A stretch of DNA of 64,000 nucleotides from DATKHR01 sp036557365 (GTDB lineage Bacteria; Acidobacteriota; Vicinamibacteria; Vicinamibacterales; CAVVIG01). The position numbers and the translations under genes are program-made. This document shows, piece after piece, positions 8,844 to 18,005 of the stretch. Position 1 is the first letter of the stretch. The number at the start of each line of letters is the position of its first letter. The notes beneath the pieces were generated by a model. The model saw nothing but the letters and a program-made list of their open reading frames with translations, was not told the DNA's origin and made no database searches. The stretch spans positions 20,732-84,731 of the forward strand of contig DATBHR010000095.1 of the NCBI GenBank assembly GCA_036557365.1, written 5' to 3'.

Positions 8844-9613
8844 GCGATCGTCCGTCCGCCGTCGACGATGATCGTCTGGCCGGTGATGTAGTTCGACGCG
8901 TCAGCTGCGAGAAACACGGCTACTCCCTTCAATTCTCCAGCGTCGCCCACCCGCGGGATGGGGCTCGTCGCCTTGATCGCCGGCTCGGTCATCGCGATGG
9001 CGCCGTCGGCGAGGCGCGAGTGAAAGAAGCCCGGCGCGATGGCGTTGACGCGAATGCCTTTGCGTCCCCATGACGCGGCCAGCTCGCGCGTCAGCCCCAT
9101 CAAGCCCGCCTTCGTTGCCGAGTAGGCCGCATAGTGCGGTCCGTTGACCGACGAATGCAGCCCCGCGATCGACGCGATGTTGATGATGCGTCCCCACTTT
9201 GCTTTCAGCATCTCGCGTCCGGCCGCCTGGGCAAACAGAAATGCGCCGGTCAGATTGATGTCGACGACTTTCTGCCACTTGTCGAGCGGCATCTCTTCGG
9301 GTTCGGCCGCCCACGTCACGCCGGCGTTGTTGACGAGGATATCCACTTTTCCAAAGACCGACACGGTCTGGTCGACGACGGCCTGCACGTCGGCGGGCTT
9401 GGCGACGTCGCACACCAGCCCTTCGGCGCGGAACCCTTTGGCGCGCATGTCCGCCAGCGTCGGCGTCAGCCATTCTTCACGCCGGGCGCAAAGCATCAGG
9501 GACGCACCGGCTTCGGCAAGGCCTTCGGCCATTTCCTGGCCAATCCCGCGCGATCCGCCGGTGACGATGGCAGTCCGTCCGTGAAGCGAGAACAGTTCGT
9601 TGATGGATGGCAC
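8840..9613 (-). CDS. SDR-family 3-hydroxyacyl-CoA/3-oxoacyl dehydrogenase
   Basis: A classical short-chain dehydrogenase of 257 residues. It carries the TGGSRGIGQEMA cofactor loop, the NNAG motif, the catalytic Ser-Tyr-Lys (S in INIASIAGL, YSATK) and the C-terminal VDGG. It is the first gene of the SDR-fadD-thioesterase operon, so it probably acts on 3-hydroxy/3-oxoacyl-CoA. The GTG at 9613 gives the typical SDR length and lies exactly where the promoter (TTGACG, 18 bp, TATAAG) would start transcription. The mRNA may therefore be leaderless. A longer upstream start would run into the divergent gene. Confidence 0.88.
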   Translation of the reverse strand: MPSINELFSLHGRTAIVTGGSRGIGQEMAEGLAEAGASLMLCARREEWLTPTLADMRAKGFRAEGLVCDVAKPADVQAVVDQTVSVFGKVDILVNNAGVTWAAEPEEMPLDKWQKVVDINLTGAFLFAQAAGREMLKAKWGRIINIASIAGLHSSVNGPHYAAYSATKAGLMGLTRELAASWGRKGIRVNAIAPGFFHSRLADGAIAMTEPAIKATSPIPRVGDAGELKGVAVFLAADASNYITGQTIIVDGGRTIA

Positions 9614-9619
9614 GTTGGG

Positions 9620-9649
9620 CTTATACTTCCGACCGATTGAGGCCGTCAA
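9620..9649 (-). promoter_or_regulatory. Promoter of the SDR-fadD-thioesterase operon
   Basis: On the minus strand, TTGACG (9649-9644) is separated by 18 bp from TATAAG (9625-9620). The GTG start codon begins 7 nt beyond the -10 element, so the predicted +1 coincides with the start codon. Confidence 0.65.
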
Positions 9650-9667
9650 CCGACCGGCCGGTAGGTT
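9648..9667. promoter_or_regulatory. 20-bp near-palindromic operator between divergent acyl-CoA genes
   Basis: AACCGACCGGCCGGTAGGTT is a perfect dyad except for one mismatched base pair. It touches the -35 element of the SDR operon and lies 12 bp before the acyl-CoA dehydrogenase start. Its size and symmetry resemble operators of TetR-family acyl-CoA-responsive repressors. The regulator is not in the window. Confidence 0.6.
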
Positions 9668-9678
9668 TGGAAAACGCG

Positions 9679-11436
9679 ATGACACAGACACAGGAAACCA
9701 TCAAGCCTTCGAGCGGCGGTCAATTCCTCCTCGGCGCCGTGCGGCCCGACGACGTGTTCATCCGCGAGGAGCTGACCGAGGAGCAGCGGCTGTTCGGCCA
9801 GACGGCGGCTGAATTCATGCAGAAGGAAGTCGTCCCGGTCGTCGAACGCCTCTACGAGCACGACTGGGAGCTGACGCGTCAGCTGCTGCGGAAGGCGAGC
9901 GAGCTGGATCTCCTGCGGCTCGAGATTCCCACCGAGTACGGCGGCCTGGGACTGGATCTGATCAGCGCCGCTTACGTCGGCGAGCAGATTGCGGTGAACC
10001 CCTCGTTCGGCGGATCGCTCGGTGCGCACACGTCCATCGGGACGCTGCCGCTGGTGCACTTCGGCAACGAAGCGCAGAAGACGAAGTATCTCCCGCGCCT
10101 CGCGAGCGGCGAACTGATCGGCGCGTATTGCCTGACCGAACCGCAGTCGGGGTCGGACGCGCTGGCCGCCCGCACGACGGCGACGTTGACGTCCGATGGC
10201 CGGCACTACGTGCTCAACGGCCAGAAGATGTGGATTACCAACGGCGGCTTCGCCGATCTGTTCACGATCTTCGCGAAGGTCGACGGCGAGAAGTTCACCG
10301 CCTTCCTCGTCGAGCGCTCGATGGGCGTGGTGAGCGGGCGCGACGAGATCAAGCTGGGTCTCGACGGATCGTCCACGACCGCGTTGATGCTCGACAACGT
10401 TCATGTGCCGGTCGAGAACGTGCTCGGCACGATCGGACAAGGCCACAAGGTCGCGCTGAACGTCCTCAATTTCGGCCGCGTCAAGCTCGGCGCGCGCAAC
10501 ATGTCTGGCGTGAAGCTTGCGCTCGCGCACGCCGTCCGCTACGCGAAAGAGCGTCGTCAGTTCGGAAAGGCGATCGCGGAGTTCGGGCTGATCAAACAGA
10601 AGCTCGCGGGGATGGCGATTCGGGGATTCGTCGGCGACGCGATGTCGTACCGTGCGCTCGGCGACGTCGATCGCGCGATCGAGGCGAGCGGGAGCCGCGA
10701 CGGCCAGTCCGTCATGAAGACGATCGAAGGCTTCGCGGTCGAGTGCTCGATCAACAAGGTGTGGACGAGCGAAGCGCTCGCCTGGGCCGTGGACGAAGGG
10801 CTGCAGGTGTTCGGCGGCAACGGCTACTCGCGCGAGTTCCCGCTCGAGCGGATGTATCGCGACGCGCGGATCACGCGAATCTACGAGGGGACGAACGAGA
10901 TCAACCGCATGCTCGTCCCGAACCGCTTACTGAAGCAGGCGCCGGCGCTGTTCTCGGCCGAAGGCGCGCGGCGTGCGCTCTCCGAGCCGGCCGGCTCACA
11001 AGGCAGCGGCCCACTGGCGGCGGAGCACGCGTATGTGGCCCGGGGCAAGCGGGCCGCGATCGCGCTCCTCGGACAGGCATCGGCGGCGTACGGCGACCGG
11101 TTCCGCGACGCGCAAGAGGTGCAGGCGCACATCGCCGACGTCGTCATCGAGGTGTATGCGATCGAGAGCGGTCTCGCGCGGGCCGAGAAGATGGCGGCGC
11201 GCGGCGATGCGCGCGCGCCGCTCGCCGTGGACGCCGTGCGCGTTTACACGAGCGATGCGTCGGATCGAATGTCGGCCGCCGGCCGGCAGGCCGCGGCGGC
11301 GCTCGCAACGCAGGGCGTCGATCAAGGCTTCGGCGCCGCAGTGCTCGCGCTGACGCGCCTCGATCCGGTGGACACCATGGCCGCGCGACGCCGTGTCGCG
11401 GACGCCGCCATCGAAGCGAACAAACACCCGTTCTAG
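9679..11436 (+). CDS. Acyl-CoA dehydrogenase (long form)
   Basis: A 585-residue flavoprotein. An N-terminal extension is followed by the acyl-CoA dehydrogenase N (~30-145), middle (AYCLTEPQSGSDALAARTTA, then the WITNGG flavin loop) and C-terminal domains, with the catalytic Glu403 in YEGTNEINR. A further ~150-residue helical tail gives the length of the very-long-chain/AcdA-like subgroup. It performs the first oxidation of beta-oxidation using FAD and an electron-transfer flavoprotein. The ATG at 9679 is preferred because an earlier in-frame start would lie across the operator. It is divergent from the SDR-fadD operon and probably co-regulated. Confidence 0.93.
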   Translation: MTQTQETIKPSSGGQFLLGAVRPDDVFIREELTEEQRLFGQTAAEFMQKEVVPVVERLYEHDWELTRQLLRKASELDLLRLEIPTEYGGLGLDLISAAYVGEQIAVNPSFGGSLGAHTSIGTLPLVHFGNEAQKTKYLPRLASGELIGAYCLTEPQSGSDALAARTTATLTSDGRHYVLNGQKMWITNGGFADLFTIFAKVDGEKFTAFLVERSMGVVSGRDEIKLGLDGSSTTALMLDNVHVPVENVLGTIGQGHKVALNVLNFGRVKLGARNMSGVKLALAHAVRYAKERRQFGKAIAEFGLIKQKLAGMAIRGFVGDAMSYRALGDVDRAIEASGSRDGQSVMKTIEGFAVECSINKVWTSEALAWAVDEGLQVFGGNGYSREFPLERMYRDARITRIYEGTNEINRMLVPNRLLKQAPALFSAEGARRALSEPAGSQGSGPLAAEHAYVARGKRAAIALLGQASAAYGDRFRDAQEVQAHIADVVIEVYAIESGLARAEKMAARGDARAPLAVDAVRVYTSDASDRMSAAGRQAAAALATQGVDQGFGAAVLALTRLDPVDTMAARRRVADAAIEANKHPF

Positions 11437-11520
11437 GGAATTGAGAATTAGGGATTAGGGATTAGGAATGATCGGAACCTGATTCCTAATTCCTAATTCT
11501 TATTCCTAATTCCTAATTTC
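11437..11520. repeat. TTAGGG/CCTAAT inverted repeat element, copy 2
   Basis: Immediately after the dehydrogenase stop, one arm reads GAATTAGGGATTAGGGATTA, followed by a short spacer and several complementary ATTCCTAATTCCTAATT units. Here the flanking genes run in the same direction and the MFS start lies 22 bp downstream, so it may act as a terminator or processing hairpin. Confidence 0.75.
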
Positions 11521-11541
11521 ACGATTCACCCAAGGAGTGCC

Positions 11542-12936
11542 ATGTCGCCGGGTGCAGCCTACGCCCTCGCGGTGCTATTCGCGATAAACCTGATGAACTT
11601 CTTCGACCGCCAGATCATCGGCGGCGTTGGCGAGGGCATCCGCCGCGAGTGGGCGCTGAGCGACACCGCGCTCGGACTGCTCGGCACGGTGTTCACGCTG
11701 CTGTACGCGATCGTCGGCCTGCCGCTCGGCCGCTTGTCCGATCGGAAGCCGCGGCGCGTGATTCTGGCGGCCGGCGTGTTCGTCTGGAGTCTGCTGACGG
11801 CGGCGTCGGGCATCACGCGCACCTTCGCGGAGTTGATCGTAGCGCGCCTGGGCGTGGGCGTCGGCGAAGCGACGTGTTCGCCGGCGTCGACGTCGATGCT
11901 CGGCGATTTGTTTCCCGCCAACCGTCGTGCGCGCGCGATCGCGATCTGGATGCTCGGCCTGCCGCTCGGCCTCGGCCTCGCGAACGGGGCGGGCGGATGG
12001 ATTCTGCAGAACTGGGGATGGCGCAACGCATTCTTCGTCGCGGCCGTCCCGGGACTGCTGTGCGCGGGACTGGCGATGTTCATCGCCGAACCTGCGCGCG
12101 GCATGGTCGAAACGCACGCTGTCGGCAGTCGCCGCCGCGAAGGCAACCCCTACATGCTCGTCCTGGCGACGCCGACGATGCTGTGGGTGATCCTCTCGGG
12201 CGCGCTGCACAACTTCAACATGTACGCGCTCGGCGCGTTCGTGGCGCCGTTTCTCGTCCGCGTCCATCACATGACGTTCTTTCAGGCCGGCTGGACTGCC
12301 GCGTTCGTCTACGGATTCTCCGGCATCTTCGGACTCACGGTCGGCGGCGTTCTGGCGGACCGGCTCCATGCAAAGCGCGTGGACGGCCGACTGATCGTCG
12401 GTACCGTCGCCATCGTCATCTGCACGCCGCTGATGTATCTGGGACTGAACCGCCCGGCGGGCGACCTCGTCGGATTCACGCTGCTCATGGGAACGGGCGT
12501 GGGGACGATGTTCGCGTACTACTCGACGGTGTATTCGACGATACACGACGTCACCGAGCCGTCGCTGCGCGGGACGGCGATGGCGCTGTACTTCTTCGCG
12601 ATGTACGTGCTCGGCGCGTCGATGGGACCCGTCGGCACGGGGCTCGTGAGCGACTATTTCACGTTCGAGGCGGCCAGCCACGCCGGTGCCGTCGCACCGA
12701 TGCCGTTCGGGCAGATCGTGATGGCCGAGTTACGCAGTCTGGTCGGCGAAGCGAAAGGATTCGATCTTCGCGCGCTCGAACCGTTCAGAGCGCAGGGACT
12801 ACACACGGCGATGTACATCGTGCCGTTCCTGGCGGCGCTGCTCGCCGTCGTCCTGTTCGCGGCGTCGCGCACCGTCAAGAAGGACGTGGCGAAGCTCGAA
12901 GAGTGGATGCGTGCGCCTTCGCGCGCGCGCGTCTGA
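11542..12936 (+). CDS. MFS transporter (Spinster-like)
   Basis: A 464-residue protein with 12 predicted membrane segments. It has the MFS signature GRLSDRKPRRVIL between segments 2 and 3 and a Spinster-type N-terminus (LFAINLMNFFDRQIIGGV), with an extended loop before the last segment. It sits in the inner membrane and may export or import an organic or lipid-like compound. The start follows CAAGGAGTGCC. It is followed 19 bp later by an SDR, so the two may form a unit. The substrate is unknown. Confidence 0.88.
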   Translation: MSPGAAYALAVLFAINLMNFFDRQIIGGVGEGIRREWALSDTALGLLGTVFTLLYAIVGLPLGRLSDRKPRRVILAAGVFVWSLLTAASGITRTFAELIVARLGVGVGEATCSPASTSMLGDLFPANRRARAIAIWMLGLPLGLGLANGAGGWILQNWGWRNAFFVAAVPGLLCAGLAMFIAEPARGMVETHAVGSRRREGNPYMLVLATPTMLWVILSGALHNFNMYALGAFVAPFLVRVHHMTFFQAGWTAAFVYGFSGIFGLTVGGVLADRLHAKRVDGRLIVGTVAIVICTPLMYLGLNRPAGDLVGFTLLMGTGVGTMFAYYSTVYSTIHDVTEPSLRGTAMALYFFAMYVLGASMGPVGTGLVSDYFTFEAASHAGAVAPMPFGQIVMAELRSLVGEAKGFDLRALEPFRAQGLHTAMYIVPFLAALLAVVLFAASRTVKKDVAKLEEWMRAPSRARV

Positions 12937-12955
12937 CCCAGGTCGAGGAGACCGC

Positions 12956-13726
12956 GTGAAGATTGCTGGCGCCGTTGTCGTCGTCACGGGCGGAGGAAAC
13001 GGCATCGGCCGCGCGCTGTGCCGGCGCTTCGAGGCCGAAGACGCAGCTGCGATCGTCGTGGCGGACGTCGACGCGGCCGCCGCCCGGCTGGTCGCGTCGG
13101 AAATCGGCGGCGACGCCGTGGCCACCGACGTGTCGCGAGAAGCGGACCTCGTCGATCTCGTTCACGAGACGATCGCGAAACACGCGCACATCGATCTCTT
13201 CTGCTCGAACGCCGGCATCGCCGTGCACGGCGGCGAAGAAACCGACGATCGTGACTGGCAGCGGTCGTGGGGTGTCAACGTCATGTCGCACGTCTATGGG
13301 GCGCGCGCGGCGCTGCCGGGCATGCTGGCGCGTGGTTCCGGCTACTTCCTGCATACGGTCTCGGCCGCTGGATTGCTGACGCATCCGCACTCAGCGACCT
13401 ATGCCGTGACGAAGCATGCGGCGCTGGCGTTCGCGGAGTGGCTGTCGATCGCGTACGGCGATCGCGGCATCAAGGTGTCGGCGCTGTGCCCGCAGGGCGT
13501 CAAGACCGACATGCTGAAGCGCGCGGAAGCGGAGACGGGACATTTCCTGATCGACGGCGCCATCGAGCCGGAGCAGGTCGCAGACGACGTGGTGAAAGGA
13601 CTGGCGGAGGAGCGGTTCCTGATCCTCCCGCATCCGGAGGTCGCGGAATACGTGCGCCGCAAAGCCGGCGATCCCGATCGCTGGCTTCGCGGCATGCGGC
13701 GGCTCAGGTCTACCGATTCGCTCTGA
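12956..13726 (+). CDS. SDR-family oxidoreductase
   Basis: A 256-residue SDR with VVVVTGGGNGIGRAL at the cofactor site, a CSNAGIA motif, and the catalytic Ser in TVSAAGLLTH followed by YAVTK. A GTG start with GTCGAGGAG upstream fits the family N-terminus better than the longer frame. It oxidises or reduces an unknown alcohol/ketone with NAD(P). Its last 17 bp overlap the end of the convergent secreted-protein gene. Confidence 0.85.
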   Translation: MKIAGAVVVVTGGGNGIGRALCRRFEAEDAAAIVVADVDAAAARLVASEIGGDAVATDVSREADLVDLVHETIAKHAHIDLFCSNAGIAVHGGEETDDRDWQRSWGVNVMSHVYGARAALPGMLARGSGYFLHTVSAAGLLTHPHSATYAVTKHAALAFAEWLSIAYGDRGIKVSALCPQGVKTDMLKRAEAETGHFLIDGAIEPEQVADDVVKGLAEERFLILPHPEVAEYVRRKAGDPDRWLRGMRRLRSTDSL

Positions 13727-14462
13727 AAATTCCGACGCGTCGAAGGTCGAACCCAACCGCGACCGAGAAATTGCGCTCATTCGTGTTCGAGTAGTTACTG
13801 ACAAGCTTGGCCGGATTCGCCGGGTCGGGGCCATCGCCAAAGTCCGTCGCGGTGAAACCCGTCGGAATCTTGTTGAACTCGACACGGAAGAAAAGTGCAT
13901 TCGCGTGCGGAGGATAAAAAACGGCGCTGGCTGTCAAAATGCCGCGAGTAAAGGGATCGAATCTCTCGCCGTGAATGACGAGAATCCCGGACCCGCCGCC
14001 GACAGCGAACCACGACTTTGGATAGAAGTAGTACATCGCCATGATCCGCTCGACACTGATCCTGCCGATGAAGGGCACATTGGTCGGTGTTGTCGGCCCT
14101 TCGAACTCGTACCGAGGTCCGAAGTTCTGGTAGTAGCCAAACCGGATATCGATTTCATGTCCGATGTTCTTGAAGTCTGAAAGGTACGTTCGATCTTTCG
14201 GGTCGCTGGAGTTCTGGACGTAAAAATCGTGTTCGGGAGGCTTTCCCGTCAACAGACGTCCGAAGTTCGTGAACCATTCCTCGCAGCCGTGAATTCGCTT
14301 GCCGTTGTGGTCCAGACACGCCAGATGGAAGTCGGTGCCGAATCCGATGAAGCTCGGATCCCATCTCCAGAAGTTGTCCCACCATCCGCCGTCGTCCGCA
14401 TGGGCGGTGGCCGGCGCAAGCGCACAAATACACACGACGACGATTCTCGCCAGACGCTTCAT
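13710..14462 (-). CDS. Secreted beta-rich hypothetical protein
   Basis: A 250-residue protein with a clear signal peptide (residues ~1-22, ending ATAHA). The mature part is rich in alternating aromatic residues (RFGYYQNFGPRYEF, MAMYYFYPKSWFAVGGG) and ends with beta-strand-like segments, as in small outer-membrane barrels. I recognise no family. The start is an ATG with GAGCGAGGG upstream. It lies 29 bp beyond the kinase gene stop on the same strand and may be its operon partner. Confidence 0.65.
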   Translation of the reverse strand: MKRLARIVVVCICALAPATAHADDGGWWDNFWRWDPSFIGFGTDFHLACLDHNGKRIHGCEEWFTNFGRLLTGKPPEHDFYVQNSSDPKDRTYLSDFKNIGHEIDIRFGYYQNFGPRYEFEGPTTPTNVPFIGRISVERIMAMYYFYPKSWFAVGGGSGILVIHGERFDPFTRGILTASAVFYPPHANALFFRVEFNKIPTGFTATDFGDGPDPANPAKLVSNYSNTNERNFSVAVGFDLRRVGIFRANR

Positions 14463-14491
14463 AACCCTCGCTCCTGATGTCCGAATGAAAC

Positions 14492-16426
14492 TTAGGGGAC
14501 CGCCGGACCGACGTTCACGCCTCGGAACACGTTCTCGAACTTCTGCAGCCGCTGTAACTGTGGGTCGCCGTCCTTCACCGCGTGATTCCGCGGCGGCTCG
14601 CTGCCAGGGCACAACACGAGAAATTCGTCGCCGCTTGCGCCGATGATGTAGCAGTGCATGCCGGCGTAGTCGGCCCGCTCGAAGTCGCGGTGGTTGAAGC
14701 TTCGGAACGGCGCGTCGTCGAGCAACACAACCGCGATGAGCACTGCCACAACCATCCCGACGGCCACCCGGCTGTTGCGGGCCCCTTCGCGGCGCTGCAG
14801 CCGGCGCACGCCGTAAAGTCCGAAAAGGAGACCCAGCGTCACGAGACTCAGCTCGAGGTGGTACTGAAATCGCTCGAACGAGCTCTCGCGCATCGGCAGG
14901 AGCCTCTCGATCGGCGCGCTGTTGAACGAGACGGTCCACGCGTTCATCAAATCCTGATGGCGCCACGCGACCGCAATCATCAACAGGACGCCCAGTGCCG
15001 CGATCGCCTGTGCGAACACGATCGGATCGTCGAGACCCACACGCCGTGACGCATTGCGGCAGGCCCGGCGGACCGGAGCGGTCAGGCGTCCGATCGGCTC
15101 GAACAGTTCGAGCGCGCGGAACAGCGCGCGCGCGGCCAGCACGATGAACGTGATGACGATCATCGTGAGGATCTTCGACGCGTTGCCTGCGACGCCCCAA
15201 AGCAGCAGCGAGGACCACGATTCGATGCCGAACCTCGAAAATGGCCCCGTTCTCCCGAAATTGTTGTTGAACGCCAGCGTCTTGAACTCGCCAAGGACGC
15301 CAACCGCCAGAATCACCAGCGGTACTCCTACCGCTACACGCGCAGTCCAGACGCGGACGAGCTCACGGGCTGTTTTTCTTCGGCGCGACTCCGCAATCGC
15401 GTGAAGCGACTCGTCCAGCTCGAGTGCCGACTGCGGCCGCCGAGCCACTTCCGTATCGAGCGTCCGGCCGATGACGTCCGCCAGCGCCCGCGGCACCTTG
15501 CCATCGACAGCATCCGCCCGCGGAGCGCCGCGCGCCTGCAGCACGATCAGTTCCTGGGTATCGCTCGACAGGAACGGCCGGCGGCCGGTCGCCATCTCGA
15601 AAAGCACGACGCCCAGGCTGAAGATGTCGGACCGTTCGTCCACCGTGCCGCCCATCAGCTGCTCGGGGGACATGTAGGGCGGCGTGCCCGGATGGATGAG
15701 GCCCTGCACCTTCGGCGGCTGCGCCGTGCTGATGTTGGTCCCGACCGTCAGCGACTGCGCGAGCTCCGCGATGCCGAAGTCCAGCACCTTGGCGGAACCT
15801 TCGGTCGTGAAGTGGACGTTCCCTGGCTTGAGATCGCGGTGGACGATGCCCTTCGCATGTGCGGCCGCGAGTGCGGACGAGAGCTGATGTCCGATCTCGA
15901 TGACCCGATCGATCGGAATCCGCTCGCGCTTCAGTCGCGCGGCGAGGCTCTCGCCGTCCACGTACTCCATGACGATGAACACGCGCCCCTGGTGCTCGAT
16001 GACGTCGTACACAGCGGCGACATTCGAATGTGAAACGCGCGCGGCCGCGATGGCCTCCAGCAGGATCTGCGTGTCCGCGGGCCCGCTGGCGGGACGAAGC
16101 AGGCATTTCAACGCGACCTTGCGGCGCAGCCGCGGATCGCTCCCGAGATAGACGCGGCCCATCCCGCCGCGGCCGATGTGATCGACGATGACGTACGGCC
16201 CGACGTGCGTGCCGACGGGGATGACGGCGTCCTCTTCGGCTTGCGACGAAGAGCCCGATCGCAGGAACTCGGTACTGTCGGCGTAGGCGGAGAGGATGTC
16301 GAGGATTTCTGCGGCGAGCTCCGGCGTTGCGCTCTGCGCCCGGACAAATGCCTCGCGTTCCGGCGCGGACCGTTTCAGGGCCTCGGCCAGGATGTCTTTC
16401 GCCCGCGCCCAGGACGCGGCATCCAT
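14492..16426 (-). CDS. Membrane-anchored Hanks-type Ser/Thr protein kinase
   Basis: A 644-residue protein. After ~70 residues comes a complete kinase domain: glycine loop GRGGMG (85-90), Lys107, catalytic HRDLKPGNV (from 196) and DFG (216-218), then SPEQL in the activation segment. From ~355 onwards there are several membrane segments (about five) and a short extracytoplasmic tail containing GASGDEFLVLCPG. It phosphorylates Ser/Thr of cytoplasmic targets. The multi-span C-terminal half is not a PASTA or TPR sensor and may sense a membrane signal. All catalytic residues are present, so it should be active. Confidence 0.9.
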   Translation of the reverse strand: MDAASWARAKDILAEALKRSAPEREAFVRAQSATPELAAEILDILSAYADSTEFLRSGSSSQAEEDAVIPVGTHVGPYVIVDHIGRGGMGRVYLGSDPRLRRKVALKCLLRPASGPADTQILLEAIAAARVSHSNVAAVYDVIEHQGRVFIVMEYVDGESLAARLKRERIPIDRVIEIGHQLSSALAAAHAKGIVHRDLKPGNVHFTTEGSAKVLDFGIAELAQSLTVGTNISTAQPPKVQGLIHPGTPPYMSPEQLMGGTVDERSDIFSLGVVLFEMATGRRPFLSSDTQELIVLQARGAPRADAVDGKVPRALADVIGRTLDTEVARRPQSALELDESLHAIAESRRRKTARELVRVWTARVAVGVPLVILAVGVLGEFKTLAFNNNFGRTGPFSRFGIESWSSLLLWGVAGNASKILTMIVITFIVLAARALFRALELFEPIGRLTAPVRRACRNASRRVGLDDPIVFAQAIAALGVLLMIAVAWRHQDLMNAWTVSFNSAPIERLLPMRESSFERFQYHLELSLVTLGLLFGLYGVRRLQRREGARNSRVAVGMVVAVLIAVVLLDDAPFRSFNHRDFERADYAGMHCYIIGASGDEFLVLCPGSEPPRNHAVKDGDPQLQRLQKFENVFRGVNVGPAVP

Positions 16427-16552
16427 AAGTCAGAGTGGCAGACGGAGTAGCGTAGCCTGTCGCGCGCCGGTGGTCCAATTGTTTCGCGGCGTTCGTGCGC
16501 GTCGCGCTCGGCGGGATCGTCTCGGCACATAATACGACGCAGATTCACGGCG

Positions 16553-17653
16553 ATGCGCATCCAGGCCGCCATTCTCTGGGAACAATCGACGCCGCTTTCC
16601 GTCGAGGCCGCCGATCTCGACGGACCGGGACCGGGCGAAGTGCTCGTCGAGATGCGCGCAGCCGGCGTGTGTCACAGCGATCTGCATCCCGCACGCGGCG
16701 ACTGGCCGATGAAGACACCGGTCGTTCTCGGACACGAGGGCGCCGGCATCGTCCGCGAGATCGGCGCGAACGTCAGCCGCGTCTCGGTCGGCGATCACGT
16801 CGCGCTCTGCTGGGCGCCGCCCTGCGGCGTGTGTCCGTCGTGCCGCGAGGGACGCGCAGTGCTCTGCGACCGCGTCGAGCGCGTCACCTTTCGAAACAAA
16901 CTGCCGTCGGGTGAGGCGCGCCTCCGCACGCGCGGCGCCGCCGTCGCGCCGTTTCTCGGCACCGGCTGCTTTGCCGACTACGTCGTCGTCCCCGAAGCCG
17001 GCGCCGTGCCGGTGCCTCGCGACGTGGCGTTCGACGCGCTCGCGACGATCGGCTGTGCGGTGTTGACCGGTGTCGGCGCCGTCATGAATGCGGGAAAACC
17101 GCGCGCCGGCTCGCGCGTCGCCGTCATCGGCGCGGGCGGCGTCGGACTCAACGTCGTGCAGGGCGCCGCCATCGCCGGATGCGAAACGATCGTCGCCGTC
17201 GATCGCCGTCCGGCGCCGCTGGCGCTCGCGCGCCAGTTCGGTGCGACGCACGCGCTCGATGCCTCGGTGGACGTTCCCGCGTCCGTACGCGAGCTGACAG
17301 ACGGCCGCGGCGCCGACATCGTGTTCGACACGGTCGGGAGCCCCGCCACGCTGACGACCGCGCTGGCCGCGACGCGGAAGGGCGGGACGGTCGTCGTCAC
17401 GGGCCTGTCACGCGTTGATGCTCAGGGCGCAATCCAGTTGTTTCCCTTCGTGATGCAGGAGAAGCGCCTCGTGGGTTCGGTGTACGGATCAGGCGAGCCG
17501 CTGCACGACATCCCCGAGCTCGTCCGGCTGCATCAGGCCGGACGGCTGCGGCTGAAGGAAATGGTCGCGCGCACGTATACGCTGGACGAGATCAACACGG
17601 CGCTCGGCGCGCTCGAAGCCGGCGACGGCGCGCGCGGCGTCATCCTGTGGTGA
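16553..17653 (+). CDS. Zinc-dependent alcohol dehydrogenase (class III-like MDR)
   Basis: A 366-residue medium-chain dehydrogenase. Catalytic zinc ligands are in GVCHSDLHPA and GHEGAG. The structural zinc loop has four Cys (CGVCPSCREGRAVLC). The Rossmann motif is GAGGVGLNVVQGA, and SVYGSGEP near the end is typical of the class III group. It is a soluble NAD(P)-dependent oxidoreductase for primary alcohols or hydroxymethyl adducts. A CATAAT -10-like hexamer lies 16 nt before the ATG. It is divergent from the kinase. Confidence 0.9.
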   Translation: MRIQAAILWEQSTPLSVEAADLDGPGPGEVLVEMRAAGVCHSDLHPARGDWPMKTPVVLGHEGAGIVREIGANVSRVSVGDHVALCWAPPCGVCPSCREGRAVLCDRVERVTFRNKLPSGEARLRTRGAAVAPFLGTGCFADYVVVPEAGAVPVPRDVAFDALATIGCAVLTGVGAVMNAGKPRAGSRVAVIGAGGVGLNVVQGAAIAGCETIVAVDRRPAPLALARQFGATHALDASVDVPASVRELTDGRGADIVFDTVGSPATLTTALAATRKGGTVVVTGLSRVDAQGAIQLFPFVMQEKRLVGSVYGSGEPLHDIPELVRLHQAGRLRLKEMVARTYTLDEINTALGALEAGDGARGVILW

Positions 17654-17672
17654 GCATCTGCCGAGGGTATTC

Positions 17673-18005
17673 ATGATCGAACACAGCATGACGACGACCG
17701 CCTTCGAGCTGGATGGATACTCGACGTCAAAAACGCTCGGCGTCGTCCGCGGCGTAACGGTGCGGTCTCGATCGGTCCTCGGCACGATCGGCGCGTCGCT
17801 GCAGACGCTCGTCGGCGGCAACATCACGCTCCTCACGGAGCTCTGCGAAAAGACGCGCGAGGACGCCTTCGCGCTGATGCTTCAGCACGCCGCCGAGCTC
17901 GGCGCCAACGCGGTTGTGGGCGTCCGCTACGACGCGACAGAGGTCATGCAGGGCGTGACCGAGGTGCTCTGCTATGGCACAGCCGTCGTCGTCGCCCGAC
18001 GCTGA
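17673..18005 (+). CDS. YbjQ/UPF0145 family protein
   Basis: A 110-residue small protein of the UPF0145 (YbjQ) fold: TLGVVRGVTVRSRS, then LTELCEKTREDAFALMLQHA and GANAVVGVRYDATEV. The family forms pentamers, and its function is still unclear despite the old heavy-metal-binding label. The start ATG follows CCGAGGGTAT; a second ATG five codons on is possible. Its end overlaps the next gene by 32 bp, so translation is probably coupled to the permease. Confidence 0.85.
   Translation: MIEHSMTTTAFELDGYSTSKTLGVVRGVTVRSRSVLGTIGASLQTLVGGNITLLTELCEKTREDAFALMLQHAAELGANAVVGVRYDATEVMQGVTEVLCYGTAVVVARR

Noticed and set aside
7167..8891. 574-codon frame antisense to the fadD-like gene
   Set aside because: The opposite strand has all AMP-ligase motifs; this frame is low-information Arg/Val/Asp sequence.
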